Counted from the first letter of the stretch, positions 20,047-31,318 are shown. The stretch is 64,000 nt of DNA from Saccharomycodes ludwigii (GCF_020623625.1 NC_060205.1:489501-553500); one strand, 5' to 3'. Program-made: numbers and translations. The notes: generated from the letters alone by a model not told the origin.

Positions 20047-21693
20047 CTATTTGAAACTATAAAGTGAAATGTTCCCATCATTCCTCGTAATCATTAAAAC
20101 CGGTTTATTCTCTATGAAAGTGTAGCATAACCCCTGAATGCTTTCCCCCGATACATCTCCCAGTGACTCTTTATATAATACATCCCATTTTTTTAATTTC
20201 TTATTAAAAGCAACCCAAACTAATTCATTTACAGAATCATCTACATAGAAAACATTTCTACCAGTAGGATCCATACAATATTTTCCCATCAGCAAACTTT
20301 CATTTATATATTCATACTCCACTTGTAAAGGATCTTTTCTTAGATCGTAAATAACAAAGCCCATCAAATAAAACACAAATAACCAGTAACCATTATACGA
20401 AAACTTGAAGGAAACAGTGCCCCAATGATTATTTATATGAGGCATATTTAAACTTATAGTAACTTTTTGAGAATTTTCACTCAAATCAACTATGGATACT
20501 ATCTGCTGATTTGTTTTTACAGCCAACAAACAACCATCTTTATGTAAGTCGCAATATTCAACATTACTGTCTAAAGTGGTTAATGGCAAGTAACCTTCGC
20601 TGCCACCACTTATTTTTTGTAAAACCACAACATCCTCTTGATTATTACTTTTTTGAACTATTATGTAGAAATAATCCTTAAATATGTACTGTAAATAAAA
20701 TATTTGCAAACCAACTGCATCGCTGAATATCGATCCTGTATCAATAGAGGTCCATTCGGATAAAGTAGGACTATTATTTTCTTCATGATAAACAGACCAA
20801 TATAGCTTCATTTTTCTATCAAGAAACACAACCAGGGCGCCATTATTATACGTGAAAACATTACTATACAATAGTATGCTATTGGAGGGATTTTTATCTG
20901 AGTCATTTAATTCAGAGGAATGGTCAAACGGATAGTCGAATGTAATAGGTTTTCCATTGATTGGTGTAGCATTAGTAATTATAGAGAATTTTAAGCTTTT
21001 ATTATCAAAAAGTAAACTGAACCCCCTATCCAAAGATAAACCATCCAACAATGTATAATTACATCTTAATGAAGATGTATTTTCGAGATTTCCATAATGA
21101 AGATTACCAGTTAATTCGAAGGAAGTTTTTTCATGCTTATGCAAATCATTTACATACTTAAATTTTAAATCCTTTAAAGTTTTAACATGAGCAATTGACT
21201 TTTCGATCAATTCGTAATGAATTCCACCACCTTGAGTCAATTTCTCAATTTCTTTTTTTAAAGCATCTTTTTCTTTCAAGGCATTCGCAGCCACTTTAAC
21301 ACTTGCATCATATTTATATAAAGTTTGTGATAATTTATTTTTCAACTCATTTAGTTGATGCCTTAAGGTAAAATTCTCTAACATTACAGCATCCCATTCT
21401 GTTCTTAGACTTTCTAATAACCCTGGAATACCTGTTAAATTAGGATCACTTAATAGTAAACTGCCATTATTATTATTATTATTATTATCAGTAGTAGTTT
21501 TTGTAATTGGACTTAACGATTGTGGTGGTAACTTGATTTCAATTAGTTGTTTAACACTCAATGACTTATTCGTTATTGGATCTTTATGATGTAGCTTCAC
21601 ATATTCTTCTATCAAACTTTTTTCAAAAATACATTGACTGCTTGGTGATAAAACTGGATCTTTAGGCAGTTTCCCACTAATGGCACAAAACAT
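20047..21693 (-). CDS. PRP19: Pre-mRNA splicing ubiquitin ligase Prp19
   Basis: The 548-residue protein begins MFCAISGKLPKDPVLSP, the start of the Prp19 U-box (about residues 1-58, with ITNKSLSVKQLIEIK). A coiled coil (about 95-165, from LLESLRTEWDAVMLENFTLRHQL) follows, which in Prp19 forms the tetramer, and then a C-terminal WD40 propeller (about 210-548). Prp19 is the E3 ligase core of the NineTeen complex that stabilises U5/U6 during spliceosome activation. A short Asn-rich insert (about 65-80) separates U-box and coiled coil. The protein is longer than the S. cerevisiae one (503). The gene is on chromosome XII in S. cerevisiae (YLL036C), so its presence here is a local rearrangement. It is divergent from PIH1. 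Confidence 0.93.
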   Translation of the reverse strand: MFCAISGKLPKDPVLSPSSQCIFEKSLIEEYVKLHHKDPITNKSLSVKQLIEIKLPPQSLSPITKTTTDNNNNNNNGSLLLSDPNLTGIPGLLESLRTEWDAVMLENFTLRHQLNELKNKLSQTLYKYDASVKVAANALKEKDALKKEIEKLTQGGGIHYELIEKSIAHVKTLKDLKFKYVNDLHKHEKTSFELTGNLHYGNLENTSSLRCNYTLLDGLSLDRGFSLLFDNKSLKFSIITNATPINGKPITFDYPFDHSSELNDSDKNPSNSILLYSNVFTYNNGALVVFLDRKMKLYWSVYHEENNSPTLSEWTSIDTGSIFSDAVGLQIFYLQYIFKDYFYIIVQKSNNQEDVVVLQKISGGSEGYLPLTTLDSNVEYCDLHKDGCLLAVKTNQQIVSIVDLSENSQKVTISLNMPHINNHWGTVSFKFSYNGYWLFVFYLMGFVIYDLRKDPLQVEYEYINESLLMGKYCMDPTGRNVFYVDDSVNELVWVAFNKKLKKWDVLYKESLGDVSGESIQGLCYTFIENKPVLMITRNDGNISLYSFK

Positions 21694-22127
21694 TTATTTT
21701 ATTTTTCCCTCTCCTTCAAATCCTTTGTTTTATCTACTTTGAGACTTAGAAACTTGATGCATGCATATACTTGAAGAATGTAGACAGAATGATATCTTGA
21801 AAGTAACAAAGAATAATAAGCTTTTTATATTCTTTTTTAATTTCCGCGTTCACCTACCAAAGAAAAAGGAAAAAAAAAGTTTTTTTTTTTTCTTTTTTTG
21901 TATTGTTTTTACCGTTGGCTTTTCGGACTTCGGATATATCAGGGGTTGTATGTGTCCTGAACAAAAAAAGAATTCAATATTTTTTTTCTTTTCTGTTTAT
22001 TACAAACTTCAACATGAATAAAACGTAAATTTTTATAAGTACTTGATAAATCAATTTTACAACCGTACTAATATAATTAAACAAGTCTTCCTCCCCTCCC
22101 TTCTCTTATACAACAAACAAAAAGCGA
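21694..22127. other. Divergent promoter region PRP19/PIH1
   Basis: This 434-bp spacer between two divergent genes contains T-rich tracts near 21880-21900 and 21980-21990 and a CT-rich leader before PIH1. No further gene is seen. Confidence 0.55.
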
Positions 22128-23225
22128 ATGTCCTTCCATTTAGAGAAATCGGATGAAATCAAGTCTATAAAATTTACCCCTTCTAAATATTTGGTTGTAA
22201 AATCCAAACTAATTTCTAACGACCAAAAGATCTTCATCAATATTGTTCATCATGACAAATATCCATTTCCCCCTGATATCAAATTTGATCCCAGTATTGT
22301 CTACCCGTTAATCATAAATAACCAATGGGAAATACCTATAATTACAACATCATATGTGGAAAGTACTGATAAAAAGGGACACCCGTGTTTAGTTTGGGAT
22401 TGTTGTATAAATAGTGAATGTGAAAAATGGTGTGCAGCAAACGATCAATTAAAAGACATATTAATAGAGTGGTGCATAGAAAGTTGTGAATTAAGATCTA
22501 GCTTGGAAATTGATAGGGACGATTTGAAGTTCCCTAAATTGAAGTATAAGGGGGACATAGTAAGAGAAATCGAATTGTTAGAAGAAGATATTGTAAATAT
22601 AGATAAATCTAGTAAGAACGACGGCAACAATACTGATAAAGACAACAAAACTTTAGCTACTGCTAAGGATAGCACTGTTGAATTTTTAGAATTGAAAAGA
22701 CAATATGAAGGGGGAAATGTAGATAATGGAGATGATGTATTACCTGAGTTATTATTACCCAATCAACACCCTCATAAAAATGCTAGTGTTGACAAAAGTG
22801 ATATGAAAAATGATATTTCAGCTTCCAATAACCCCCCCTTGATCCAAGAACTTGACAGTACAGAAAAAGATTTAATGTTAAAAAAAAACTTTCTTGTAAA
22901 AGAAAAACAACAGAAACAAAAATCACAAGAAATCAGCCTTTTTAGATATTCTGTCAAAATGGGCAAGCCATCCAAGCCTACAGCTCCATATAAATTGAAA
23001 ATTGAAATTACCACAAATATGCAAAACGTTACCTCATTGGATTTTACTGTGAATTATGCTGATTATACAAATACTGTGACTGTTAAAAACACAAACACGC
23101 ATCGATACAAGGAAAAATCCTTGGATATTCCATTACCATCATTATACAAAAGCTCATCTGATTATGTCGATAATTTTAAAGTTTTTTTTTTAAAAAAATC
23201 ACAAACATTATACATATTCATATGA
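22128..23225 (+). CDS. PIH1: R2TP complex subunit Pih1
   Basis: The 365-residue product matches Pih1 (S. cerevisiae YHR034C, 344). The PIH domain occupies about residues 15-150, with conserved blocks around IFINIVHHDKYPFPP, the run YPLIINNQWEIPIIT and CLVWDCCINSECEKW. A Lys/Asp/Asn-rich linker (about 160-270) follows. The last 90 residues (SLFRYSVKMGKPSKP onward) form a beta-rich CS-like domain of the type that binds Tah1. Pih1 bridges Rvb1/Rvb2 and Tah1-Hsp90 in box C/D snoRNP and PIKK assembly. PIH1 next to a glutamate kinase gene repeats the YHR033W-YHR034C pairing. Confidence 0.93.
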   Translation: MSFHLEKSDEIKSIKFTPSKYLVVKSKLISNDQKIFINIVHHDKYPFPPDIKFDPSIVYPLIINNQWEIPIITTSYVESTDKKGHPCLVWDCCINSECEKWCAANDQLKDILIEWCIESCELRSSLEIDRDDLKFPKLKYKGDIVREIELLEEDIVNIDKSSKNDGNNTDKDNKTLATAKDSTVEFLELKRQYEGGNVDNGDDVLPELLLPNQHPHKNASVDKSDMKNDISASNNPPLIQELDSTEKDLMLKKNFLVKEKQQKQKSQEISLFRYSVKMGKPSKPTAPYKLKIEITTNMQNVTSLDFTVNYADYTNTVTVKNTNTHRYKEKSLDIPLPSLYKSSSDYVDNFKVFFLKKSQTLYIFI

Positions 23226-23355
23226 ATTACCAAGAACACCGTATATAAACGCATTTTAGATATTTTCTATCGTGAATTATATACACATATATGTAAGAGG
23301 AGGGGAAAACAAATAGACAAAATCATGACTATTAACACCAAACTGTAGAAATCAC

Positions 23356-24612
23356 TTAGTGTGGAGGGAATGCTAAGTTTTCTCTGTGTGCCACATACTC
23401 AGTATCCACGTAGCCCAAAGCTTTTTCTATATCACTTGATTGCAAACCTTTAATTTTATTCAGTTCCTGGCTTGTATAATTAACTCTTGCTCTACCAACA
23501 ATTTTAATCGGTTTAGTGTTATCCAACTCGCCCTTTGGGTTTCTAGTACCTAGTTTTAATAAAACACATTCGGATTCATGAAAAGTACCTTCTACTGATA
23601 AAACCCCAGCTGGTAGTAATCCAGCTTTATTCTTCCTTGTTAAAGCATTGTAAGCACCTTGATCGATAATTAAAGCACCATTGGTAATTAAACCGTGTAG
23701 AATCCAAAATGTTCTGGATTTAACTTGATGTTGGTTATCTTGAGCCAAAAAGAGGGTATGCAGTGGAACTTCACCTTTTTCAATCTTTGTGATTTCCTGT
23801 GATTCTATATTTTTATCACGAAAATTATCTATTTTTTGAACATAACGGACAATTTTGTAGATGTTTGTTGGATCTTCACTCTTAGTGATGATGGTGTGTA
23901 CACCAGCACATGTAGCTAGATCGGCGGCAATTAATTTAGTAGACATACCACCAGTACCAACATCGCTACCACTTCCACTAGAAACATCCACTCCGTTGAT
24001 TTCATTCATATCTTTAACCAAAAAGACTGGTTTAGCGTCTTGATTAATTCGTGGATTATCGTTGTATAAACAGTCAACATCAGTTAATAGGAATAAATAG
24101 TCTGCACCACACATACCGGCGGTAATGGCTGATAAAGTATCATTATCTCCAAACTTAATTTCGCTGACACTTAATGTATCATTTTCATTGATAATTGGAA
24201 CAACATCCATATGTAGCAATTGCTCCATTGTATTTTGTGCGTTTTTGTACTGTGACCAATCAGCAATATCATTTCTGGTTAATAATATTTGTGCAATAGT
24301 TTGATCAAATTGTTGAAATAAGGAATCCCAACGACCGATCAATTTACTTTGTCCTATGGCAGCAATTGCCTGAACTTTTTGCAACTGTTTTGGACGCGAG
24401 CTTAAATTCATTGTTTTTAAACCAACAGCAATTCCGCCAGATGAAACTATAATAACTCTGTGGTTGAAATCACGTCTTAATTTTACTACTGTTTCCACAA
24501 CTTTGGACATGATGGATAATTTTGGTTCCTTGGTAACTTCATCGACTAATGAAGATGAGCCCAATTTGATAACAATTGTTAATTGTTTGTGTGGTATTTG
24601 TTTATTGGTCAT
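23356..24612 (-). CDS. PRO1: Glutamate 5-kinase Pro1
   Basis: The 418-residue enzyme phosphorylates glutamate to gamma-glutamyl phosphate, the first step of proline synthesis in the cytosol. The amino-acid kinase domain runs from VIKLGSSSL (about 14-22) through [12 protein letters not shown], the substrate region [21 protein letters not shown] and the GTGGMSTK loop near 220. A PUA domain follows (about 315-400, around [20 protein letters not shown]). Length is near the S. cerevisiae enzyme (428). It is divergent from CFT1, as YDR300C is from YDR301W. The pre-duplication copy would be ancestral to both PRO1 and YHR033W. Confidence 0.96.
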   Translation of the reverse strand: MTNKQIPHKQLTIVIKLGSSSLVDEVTKEPKLSIMSKVVETVVKLRRDFNHRVIIVSSGGIAVGLKTMNLSSRPKQLQKVQAIAAIGQSKLIGRWDSLFQQFDQTIAQILLTRNDIADWSQYKNAQNTMEQLLHMDVVPIINENDTLSVSEIKFGDNDTLSAITAGMCGADYLFLLTDVDCLYNDNPRINQDAKPVFLVKDMNEINGVDVSSGSGSDVGTGGMSTKLIAADLATCAGVHTIITKSEDPTNIYKIVRYVQKIDNFRDKNIESQEITKIEKGEVPLHTLFLAQDNQHQVKSRTFWILHGLITNGALIIDQGAYNALTRKNKAGLLPAGVLSVEGTFHESECVLLKLGTRNPKGELDNTKPIKIVGRARVNYTSQELNKIKGLQSSDIEKALGYVDTEYVAHRENLAFPPH

Positions 24613-25104
24613 TTTTTCTTCTTCTTCTGAATACTTTGTATGGATTATATATTTTTTTTTTTTTCTTTTTCTTCCTTCTGTTTAGCAGGAAAACAGAATA
24701 TTAGAAAAATATAAACTCAGTTGTACCAACTTACAGTATATGAAAGCTCATCTTCCAATAAATTTTATGAGAGCATGAAAAGTTTTTTCAGGCTACAAAA
24801 TTTCATGGAAAATATTTTAATTTTTGGAATCCGCATTTAAAAATCTTTTTTAGTTTTTTTTTTTTTTTTTTTTTTTAATCCCGAATGTCCGTAAATTAGC
24901 GAACAGCCCTTTTCGGAACACAATTTAATAATAATCTCAAGAAAACAAAAACAAAAAAAATTTTTTTTTTTTTTAACGTTAGAATTCATCAATTGAAAAA
25001 AAAAAAAAAACCTTTATATAACAACATAAAAATGACAAGAATATTAAAGTGTAGAAATAAAAAAAAAAAACGCCAACTAGTATTTATAATAACACATAAT
25101 ATTA
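24613..25104. other. Divergent promoter region PRO1/CFT1
   Basis: This 492-bp spacer holds T22 and other homopolymers (about 24857-24877, 24958-24974), an A-rich leader before CFT1 and a less AT-rich patch at about 24878-24925. No exact known site was assigned. Confidence 0.55.
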
Positions 25105-28100
25105 ATGAATTCAATCAACTACATACTTGAACCGAGTGTAGTAAATCATTCAATATATGGTCATTTCACCTCTTTGGATTATAAAGAATTGTGCACAGTA
25201 CAAACTAATGTATTAAAGTTTTATAAGATCAACCATTCAGAAAGTGATGCTAAATCTCCAATCTTAACATTTACAAATGAATTTCCATTAGTGACGCCTA
25301 AGATTACACAAATTTGTAAAATATTAACAGATCGGAACATGGAAAACAGTAGTAACAGCAAGCTAGACAAAATAATTTTGGTTACTAATGATAAAATTTC
25401 AATTGTAGAATATGATATATATGAACAAACATTGATCACTAAAAGCTTGCATTATTATGTGGAGAAATTTGCCACCAATTCCATAGATATTAATACTTCT
25501 AGATTAAGATTTAATTCATCAAACCAATCTTTGATATTATTCAAGTCTGATTGCTTGGCCAAGTTGGATATCTTTAGTGATGTCGTAGAGATAAAAGTAA
25601 ACTCTGCTGATGAGAACAACGAAGTAGAAGAGGATGAAATAATGTATGATGATGATATTGGAAACTCCAGGTCTTTGAAAAGACGAAAATTTGCTCCAAG
25701 AAGTTTATTTTTTAAAACCACTAGTATTTTACCAGATTTACAAAATATAGTTGATCTCCAATTTTCCAAACTTAAGAGTTTAATTTATATATTATATGTT
25801 CCAAAATATTTTTCATGGGCAGGTGCTCCTAAGCAAAATACTATGAAATTTATTTGCCTATCGACTAATGATAGCAATAGTAGTAGTGGTAACAACAATA
25901 CTGAAGACGGCGTAAACAATGGCAAAGTATCTTCCCTACTCTCTTCTATGAATGCCACATTAACATCGCCATCATCAACCACTGTTATTGGAGAATTAAC
26001 CTCTTTACCCAATGATATTCATACAATTATACCATATAAAAAGGGGTCTTTTTTACTGGGAGTCAATCATATTTTGTACATAGATGAAAACTTCACTTTG
26101 CAAGTATGTATAAGGTTTAATGAATATTCAGAGAAAAATTTGAAAAGTTGCAAAAGGTATATAGATTACTCCTACTTAAAACTAGAATTACAGTACCCTA
26201 CGGCCTGGTGCTGGTTGAATGATACTGTGTTGGTTTTTAACTCTTTTTCATTTATTTTGAAATTTGAAGGTAGATTATTAATTAATGCTACAGTACAGAA
26301 ATTAATTAAGAATGAAAACATTTATAAAGAGAATATTCTGTCTATCACTAAGTGCGAAGATTATTTATTTTTTTCATATCAAAATGGCAGCTGTTCTATG
26401 ATAGAAATCACTTCAAGACAACAACAACAACAACAACAACAACAACGGGAAGAAGAGGCCAGTTCAAATGGTGGAAACAACGGAGACAATGATGCAACCA
26501 TTAAAAACACTGCTGTTGATGATGATGAAGATTATGGTGATTTATTGTCTGAAGATGAAGATGAATATGAAAAAGCTAATAATATGCTATTTGATGAAGA
26601 AGAAGATTTGTATGGTAACAACAGGGACAATACAACTAGCTTTATTATTAATTTTTATGACAACATTTTACCTAATTTGGGGCCGATATCTTCGTTGACG
26701 TTTGGCAAGACAACTTCTCTACAACGTAAGCTAAAGGGATTAGTCAATCCAAACAAAAACGAACAGTCTATATTAGCTGTTGGTGGCTCTAACGGTAGTA
26801 TTATTGAAATCCAACCAAGCGTCCAGCCAATTGTGGAGAAAGCCTTCAAGTTTACAGATGTTACAAGAATTTGGAACGTTAAAGATAAATATCTAATTAC
26901 AACGGATTCAAATAAAATTAAAAGCGATATTTTTCTTATTGAAAAGAACTATGCCCCTTTTAGAGCAGTCGACTTTAAAAAGTACTCTATAACTTTGGAC
27001 ATGGCATGTATTGAATCCAGAATAGTACAGCTAACAAATAAGGGTATTTTTATTTTTGATGACAATTTCAAAAGACTATTCACATTGTTTTTTGAAGCTG
27101 AGGTTGTTCACGTTTCTGTGGAGGATTTATACATTTTAACAACCAACGTCAAGGGTGAAATTGAGATTTATGAATTTGAAAACGATAAATTAAATACTAT
27201 TCAGCTACCGGAACAATTGAATGAATTAATTTTAACAACAGGTGAAATACTAAAGACAAACATGTGTAATGAGTTTATTGCTGCAGAAAGTGAGGAAGAT
27301 CAATTGCTATTTACCTTTGTTACCGCTGATAATCAAATAATTTTTTTCTCAAAGAATCATAATGGTAAAATATATCAATTGTGTGGTGTTGATACCTTAA
27401 GTTCAAAATTATTTATTAGCACTTATCAATTCCCAGAGGAAATAGTGCCAGATCCCTTCATTAAACAGGTCATGGTAAATAAATTGGGCAACAACAATAT
27501 CTATAATAACGATGTGTATCTAACCATTTTGACCTTTGGTGGTGAAATTTATCAGTACAGGAAAGATTTGAAAACACCTTCCAAATTTTATAAATGCACC
27601 CAATCGTCGCTTACTGGTGGACCTGCCAATGTTTACCCAGAAGGCATGAACGGTATTGAACGTGTTTTATATTACATTCCCAACTACACTGGGTATTCGG
27701 TTATTTTTGTATCTGGATTGAGACCGTATATTATAATTAAAGAACACAATGCTTCTCCCAAAATCTATCAGTTTGCGAACATTCCCTTAATGTCTTTAAC
27801 AAGTTGGAAATCGAATACTATTATGTGTGTTGATGATGTTAGATGTGCACGTATCCTAAAATTAGATTTGCTTGGCGTTTATTATGGCTATAAATTACCA
27901 GTAAAAGTGAATACTTTTGCTTCACACCATAACTTTAATAATATAACTTATTTTGATAGTTTGGGCAAAATTATAGTTTCATATTTTACAGAGGTTGATT
28001 ATATACCGAAAAATGCAATTGGTGAAACGTTAATCACTGCACCAGGGAAGAATTTGCTTTCTAAAACATACACTGGTGGTCTTTTAGTGGTAGATCCTAT

Positions 28101-29136
28101 TAGTATGAACATTTTGGACACTAAGGATTGTGATCACATGATTACTTCATTGGAAACCATGTATATTAAGATTTCATCGTCTTTCACGACAAAAGAGTAC
28201 ATTGTTGTTCTCCAAAGTTTTTTGCGGGACGAGGATATTATGGGTCTAGGGTACTTACAAGTTTATGATTTCGTTGACAACAAACTACAATTATTGTACT
28301 CAGATGAGGAAGTTCGCGGTGTCATAAATTCCAGTTGTGAAGTTGATGGTAGGATATTATTAAACCAAAGTTCTAAGATGTTTGTGAGGAATGTTTCCAA
28401 GAATTTAATTACTAAGAAAATGTTAATGGAACCGGTTGCTTTCTTGGATTCCCAATCCACAGTTGTTGATGCAAAATCATTTGGTAATTATGTTTTGTTA
28501 TCTGATGTTCAAAATGGGATTCAACTATATGCTTTTGAATCTGAACCATATAGATTTATTCCTTTGGGCAGATCATACATTAAAAATTTGAATCCGATAA
28601 CATGTGACATTTTACCGAACACGGGCGATTTTTTTACGATATGTTCCACCAAAGATGGAAATTTGCATTGCTTTAAATATGGACCAGATGACCCAAGCTC
28701 GTTTTCGGGAACCAAATTGGTTTATTTGTCAAAATTCAGTATTGGGACTACTACTACTTGTATGCGTACCATACCTAAGGGTAACACGTTTGGAGACGAA
28801 CAGGAATACATGACACTTTGTGGATGCACTGATGGGTCAATCTATAATGTGGTGCCTTTGCAAGAATCATCTTACCGAAGACTGTATGTAATTCAGCAAC
28901 AAATTATTGACAAAATGGTACAGTTTGGTGGATTGAATCACAAATTTGAAAGGTTTTATAGTAATCAAGTTAATGATAAAAGGCCATTTATTGATTTGGA
29001 TTTAATAAAGAGAAATTTTACTAATCAATCTATTGATTCAAGAGACAAAATTTCTATTAGGCTAGGTAGGAGTGCAAGTGTTGAAGTATGGAGAGATATT
29101 TTAGAAGTTGAATTTTCTACACGTATAATGAATTGA
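25105..29136 (+). CDS. CFT1: Cleavage and polyadenylation factor subunit Cft1 (CPSF160/Yhh1)
   Basis: The 1343-residue protein matches Cft1 in length (S. cerevisiae 1357) and in its triple-propeller architecture. The C-terminal CPSF_A region (about 930-1310) contains KNAIGETLITAPGKN, the run YLQVYDFVDNKLQLLYSDEEV, and FIPLGRSYIKNLN. Cft1 is the large scaffold subunit of the polymerase module of the cleavage and polyadenylation factor. A (CAA)n glutamine run and an acidic loop (about 440-500, ending in DDEDYGDLLSEDEDEYEK) interrupt the N-terminal part and probably lie on a disordered surface loop. The gene is divergent from PRO1, matching YDR300C-YDR301W. Confidence 0.95.
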   Translation: MNSINYILEPSVVNHSIYGHFTSLDYKELCTVQTNVLKFYKINHSESDAKSPILTFTNEFPLVTPKITQICKILTDRNMENSSNSKLDKIILVTNDKISIVEYDIYEQTLITKSLHYYVEKFATNSIDINTSRLRFNSSNQSLILFKSDCLAKLDIFSDVVEIKVNSADENNEVEEDEIMYDDDIGNSRSLKRRKFAPRSLFFKTTSILPDLQNIVDLQFSKLKSLIYILYVPKYFSWAGAPKQNTMKFICLSTNDSNSSSGNNNTEDGVNNGKVSSLLSSMNATLTSPSSTTVIGELTSLPNDIHTIIPYKKGSFLLGVNHILYIDENFTLQVCIRFNEYSEKNLKSCKRYIDYSYLKLELQYPTAWCWLNDTVLVFNSFSFILKFEGRLLINATVQKLIKNENIYKENILSITKCEDYLFFSYQNGSCSMIEITSRQQQQQQQQQREEEASSNGGNNGDNDATIKNTAVDDDEDYGDLLSEDEDEYEKANNMLFDEEEDLYGNNRDNTTSFIINFYDNILPNLGPISSLTFGKTTSLQRKLKGLVNPNKNEQSILAVGGSNGSIIEIQPSVQPIVEKAFKFTDVTRIWNVKDKYLITTDSNKIKSDIFLIEKNYAPFRAVDFKKYSITLDMACIESRIVQLTNKGIFIFDDNFKRLFTLFFEAEVVHVSVEDLYILTTNVKGEIEIYEFENDKLNTIQLPEQLNELILTTGEILKTNMCNEFIAAESEEDQLLFTFVTADNQIIFFSKNHNGKIYQLCGVDTLSSKLFISTYQFPEEIVPDPFIKQVMVNKLGNNNIYNNDVYLTILTFGGEIYQYRKDLKTPSKFYKCTQSSLTGGPANVYPEGMNGIERVLYYIPNYTGYSVIFVSGLRPYIIIKEHNASPKIYQFANIPLMSLTSWKSNTIMCVDDVRCARILKLDLLGVYYGYKLPVKVNTFASHHNFNNITYFDSLGKIIVSYFTEVDYIPKNAIGETLITAPGKNLLSKTYTGGLLVVDPISMNILDTKDCDHMITSLETMYIKISSSFTTKEYIVVLQSFLRDEDIMGLGYLQVYDFVDNKLQLLYSDEEVRGVINSSCEVDGRILLNQSSKMFVRNVSKNLITKKMLMEPVAFLDSQSTVVDAKSFGNYVLLSDVQNGIQLYAFESEPYRFIPLGRSYIKNLNPITCDILPNTGDFFTICSTKDGNLHCFKYGPDDPSSFSGTKLVYLSKFSIGTTTTCMRTIPKGNTFGDEQEYMTLCGCTDGSIYNVVPLQESSYRRLYVIQQQIIDKMVQFGGLNHKFERFYSNQVNDKRPFIDLDLIKRNFTNQSIDSRDKISIRLGRSASVEVWRDILEVEFSTRIMN
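26420..26447 (+). repeat. CAA trinucleotide run coding polyglutamine in CFT1
   Basis: A perfect run of about nine CAA codons gives a polyglutamine tract in a disordered loop of Cft1. Such runs vary in length between strains. Confidence 0.85.
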
Positions 29137-29338
29137 AAATAAAGTAAATGCCCTTATTTTTATGTAAATTAATAGGAACATTTTATTATTATTTTAAATA
29201 ACACTGTCATTAATTTGTAATATTTTTTTGAATTTTCAACCAATTAAATGGCCATATTTATCTTTTCCTGAAAAACAAAAATTAAAATAACTTTTTGTAT
29301 TTTATCTTATCCGAAAATTTCGGCACAGATTATTTGAC

Positions 29339-29369
<31 letters not shown>

Positions 29370-29597
29370 GAAATGATTTCTTTTATATTACCAAAATAAT
29401 AATAATGATAACAATGATAATAATAATAATAATAATAATAATAGTAATAATAGCTAGCGATTTTATTAGTTTAAGACTTTCTTTATTTATCACTTGGTAA
29501 ATATTTTAATTTTTAAATAATAGAAGGAAGTTAAATAAAAATATATATATATGTATCTTTCTGTCTTTCTATCTATCAATATATATATATAAGCAAG
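29137..29597. other. Spacer: CFT1 3' flank and AIM24-like promoter
   Basis: This 461-bp spacer contains a T28 run at about 29342-29369, AAT repeats at 29397-29445 and TA-rich sequence just before the next start. No gene is seen. Confidence 0.55.
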
Positions 29598-30392
29598 ATG
29601 AAATCTCTTATAAGAATTAGCAAACGGTTATATTGCTCCAACAACAATGGTAAGTTAACCGCTAATCAAGTTATCTCCACTTGTAAAGGAACACATGCTG
29701 GTCCATTTGTAGAGTTACCAATAATCGATTATTTATCAGAGCGTTCGTCAGCTATTATTAAATTACCAGCTTCATGTAGATTTTATACAAAATTGGGCAA
29801 TATTACTGCAATTACTGGTGAAAGTGGAAATAAAAAACAGCCAAGTTTTGAAGCAAATGATTTGATAATATTTGAAAAAATGACAAAAGAAAATAAAATT
29901 CCTGGAGTTAATCGTACCTTTTATAAGTTACAGACTGGAGGAAACAGTGCAAATGTTATTCTAAGTACACCTTCAAGTACCAATATTATATCAATAAAAT
30001 TAGAAAATGATAAAACATGGAGTGTTTTAAATGCTGCTGAAAACGTGTATGGTTATAGTGATATGATTAATATTAATTACCCAAAAGGAACTTATGAATC
30101 ACTACAGATTCGAAATAAACCAAGTGTCATTTATGGGTTTGGTGTTTTTTTTCTATTAGGTAACAATTTTAAAATTTTGGAGTTATCAGCATCAAGTGAA
30201 GTCTTAGTTAATCCATCGAAATTAATTGCATTTGAAAATAATACTGGATTAAAATTTACCACTGAGAATTTAAGGCCTGAACCTAATTTAATCCGTGAAT
30301 TGATGAACAAAAACCCAAAATTAGCATCTAGCATTGAAAATATTCCATTTTATAAAATTAAAGGTCCAGGTAGAATAATTGTCCAAGGGTGA
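29598..30392 (+). CDS. AIM24: AIM24-like mitochondrial protein
   Basis: The 264-residue product begins with a basic mitochondrial-type leader (MKSLIRISKRLYC). The pattern then fits the AIM24 family: a beta-rich body with a conserved KLPASCRFYTKLGNITAITG strand pair, a central IKLENDKTWSVLNAAENVYGY block, and a final FYKIKGPGRIIVQG, which resembles the MKIKGPRTILIQ segment I recall in S. cerevisiae Aim24 (YJR080C). Aim24 is an inner-membrane protein that supports MICOS integrity. The protein is shorter than the S. cerevisiae one (394) and ends right after the GPG strand, so the C-terminal extension is missing. Identification is by remembered similarity and moderate. Confidence 0.6.
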   Translation: MKSLIRISKRLYCSNNNGKLTANQVISTCKGTHAGPFVELPIIDYLSERSSAIIKLPASCRFYTKLGNITAITGESGNKKQPSFEANDLIIFEKMTKENKIPGVNRTFYKLQTGGNSANVILSTPSSTNIISIKLENDKTWSVLNAAENVYGYSDMININYPKGTYESLQIRNKPSVIYGFGVFFLLGNNFKILELSASSEVLVNPSKLIAFENNTGLKFTTENLRPEPNLIRELMNKNPKLASSIENIPFYKIKGPGRIIVQG

Positions 30393-30524
30393 TTAACACT
30401 CATTAATATATATTGAAATTAGTTTTTTTTTTTTTTTTTTTTTTAAATGAATAAATTACAGTCAGAGTATTCTTTAACTTATTTTATCACATAATATATA
30501 CAACAAAAATACTTGTATTGGAAA

Positions 30525-30568
<44 letters not shown>

Positions 30569-30577
30569 ATTATTATT

Positions 30578-31318
30578 TTATATATATGCACCTACAGCGT
30601 AACCCACAAAAGCACCTAAATACCCACCAATCACCAAGGGAATGGGCCAGTTTTGCCATTCTCTATCCCAGTCCAAAGGAATTACAAAACAACTTAACCA
30701 ACATCCAAATGCAATTGCAACAAAATATTTCTTAAATATACCGACTTTAAAATCACAATTAAAAACGGAATATATAGCTGGATAGCTTAACAAACAACAA
30801 TGTAAACTTAGTAAAAATGTTTGTTTTAAATATGACAGGGATAATAAAGGAGCACCAGCCAAAATAAATATAATAGTGGCGACACAACTTAGCAATGGAA
30901 CAGCAAAAACCAACGAGACAATGACTAAAGCCCAATTTGGTTTTAATATTTTTTTACCAGCAAAAATAGTATTTTTCCTGAATTGGAAAAGTAAATAAAA
31001 AACCTGAGTTGGAATTGTTAAATAGAATAGTGTATATATATCATATGTTTTCATATAGTAGTATACTAGCGGTATTAAATGGAACGGGACAGTTGATATC
31101 GATTTACGCACTACAACTGGATAATGTGAACCGTCTGGTCTTTTCTCTATTGAAGATGAAGTTGATTTATTACGTCCATTATGGGATCCATTGGTTACTG
31201 GTGTGATAACTGTGTCATAATCTGAAAATGTTACAGATTTTTTAACTTTACGTTTTTTAGCATTGCTGGCATTAGTCGCGGAGATATTGGAACTGTTTGT
31301 GTTTTGTACTGAAGACAT
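30578..31318 (-). CDS. GPI11: GPI-anchor ethanolamine-phosphate transferase subunit Gpi11 (PIG-F)
   Basis: The 246-residue membrane protein ends with the PIG-F hallmark IPLDWDREWQNWPIPLVIGG followed by a Gly-rich last helix. Five to six hydrophobic segments lie between about residues 75 and 246 after a Ser/Asn/Lys-rich cytosolic head. Gpi11 supports the Gpi7 and Gpi13 phosphoethanolamine transferases in late GPI precursor assembly in the ER. S. cerevisiae Gpi11 is 219 residues. Here it is on the minus strand while CFT1 is on the plus strand. In S. cerevisiae both are W, so the gene has been inverted or moved slightly. Confidence 0.93.
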   Translation of the reverse strand: MSSVQNTNSSNISATNASNAKKRKVKKSVTFSDYDTVITPVTNGSHNGRNKSTSSSIEKRPDGSHYPVVVRKSISTVPFHLIPLVYYYMKTYDIYTLFYLTIPTQVFYLLFQFRKNTIFAGKKILKPNWALVIVSLVFAVPLLSCVATIIFILAGAPLLSLSYLKQTFLLSLHCCLLSYPAIYSVFNCDFKVGIFKKYFVAIAFGCWLSCFVIPLDWDREWQNWPIPLVIGGYLGAFVGYAVGAYI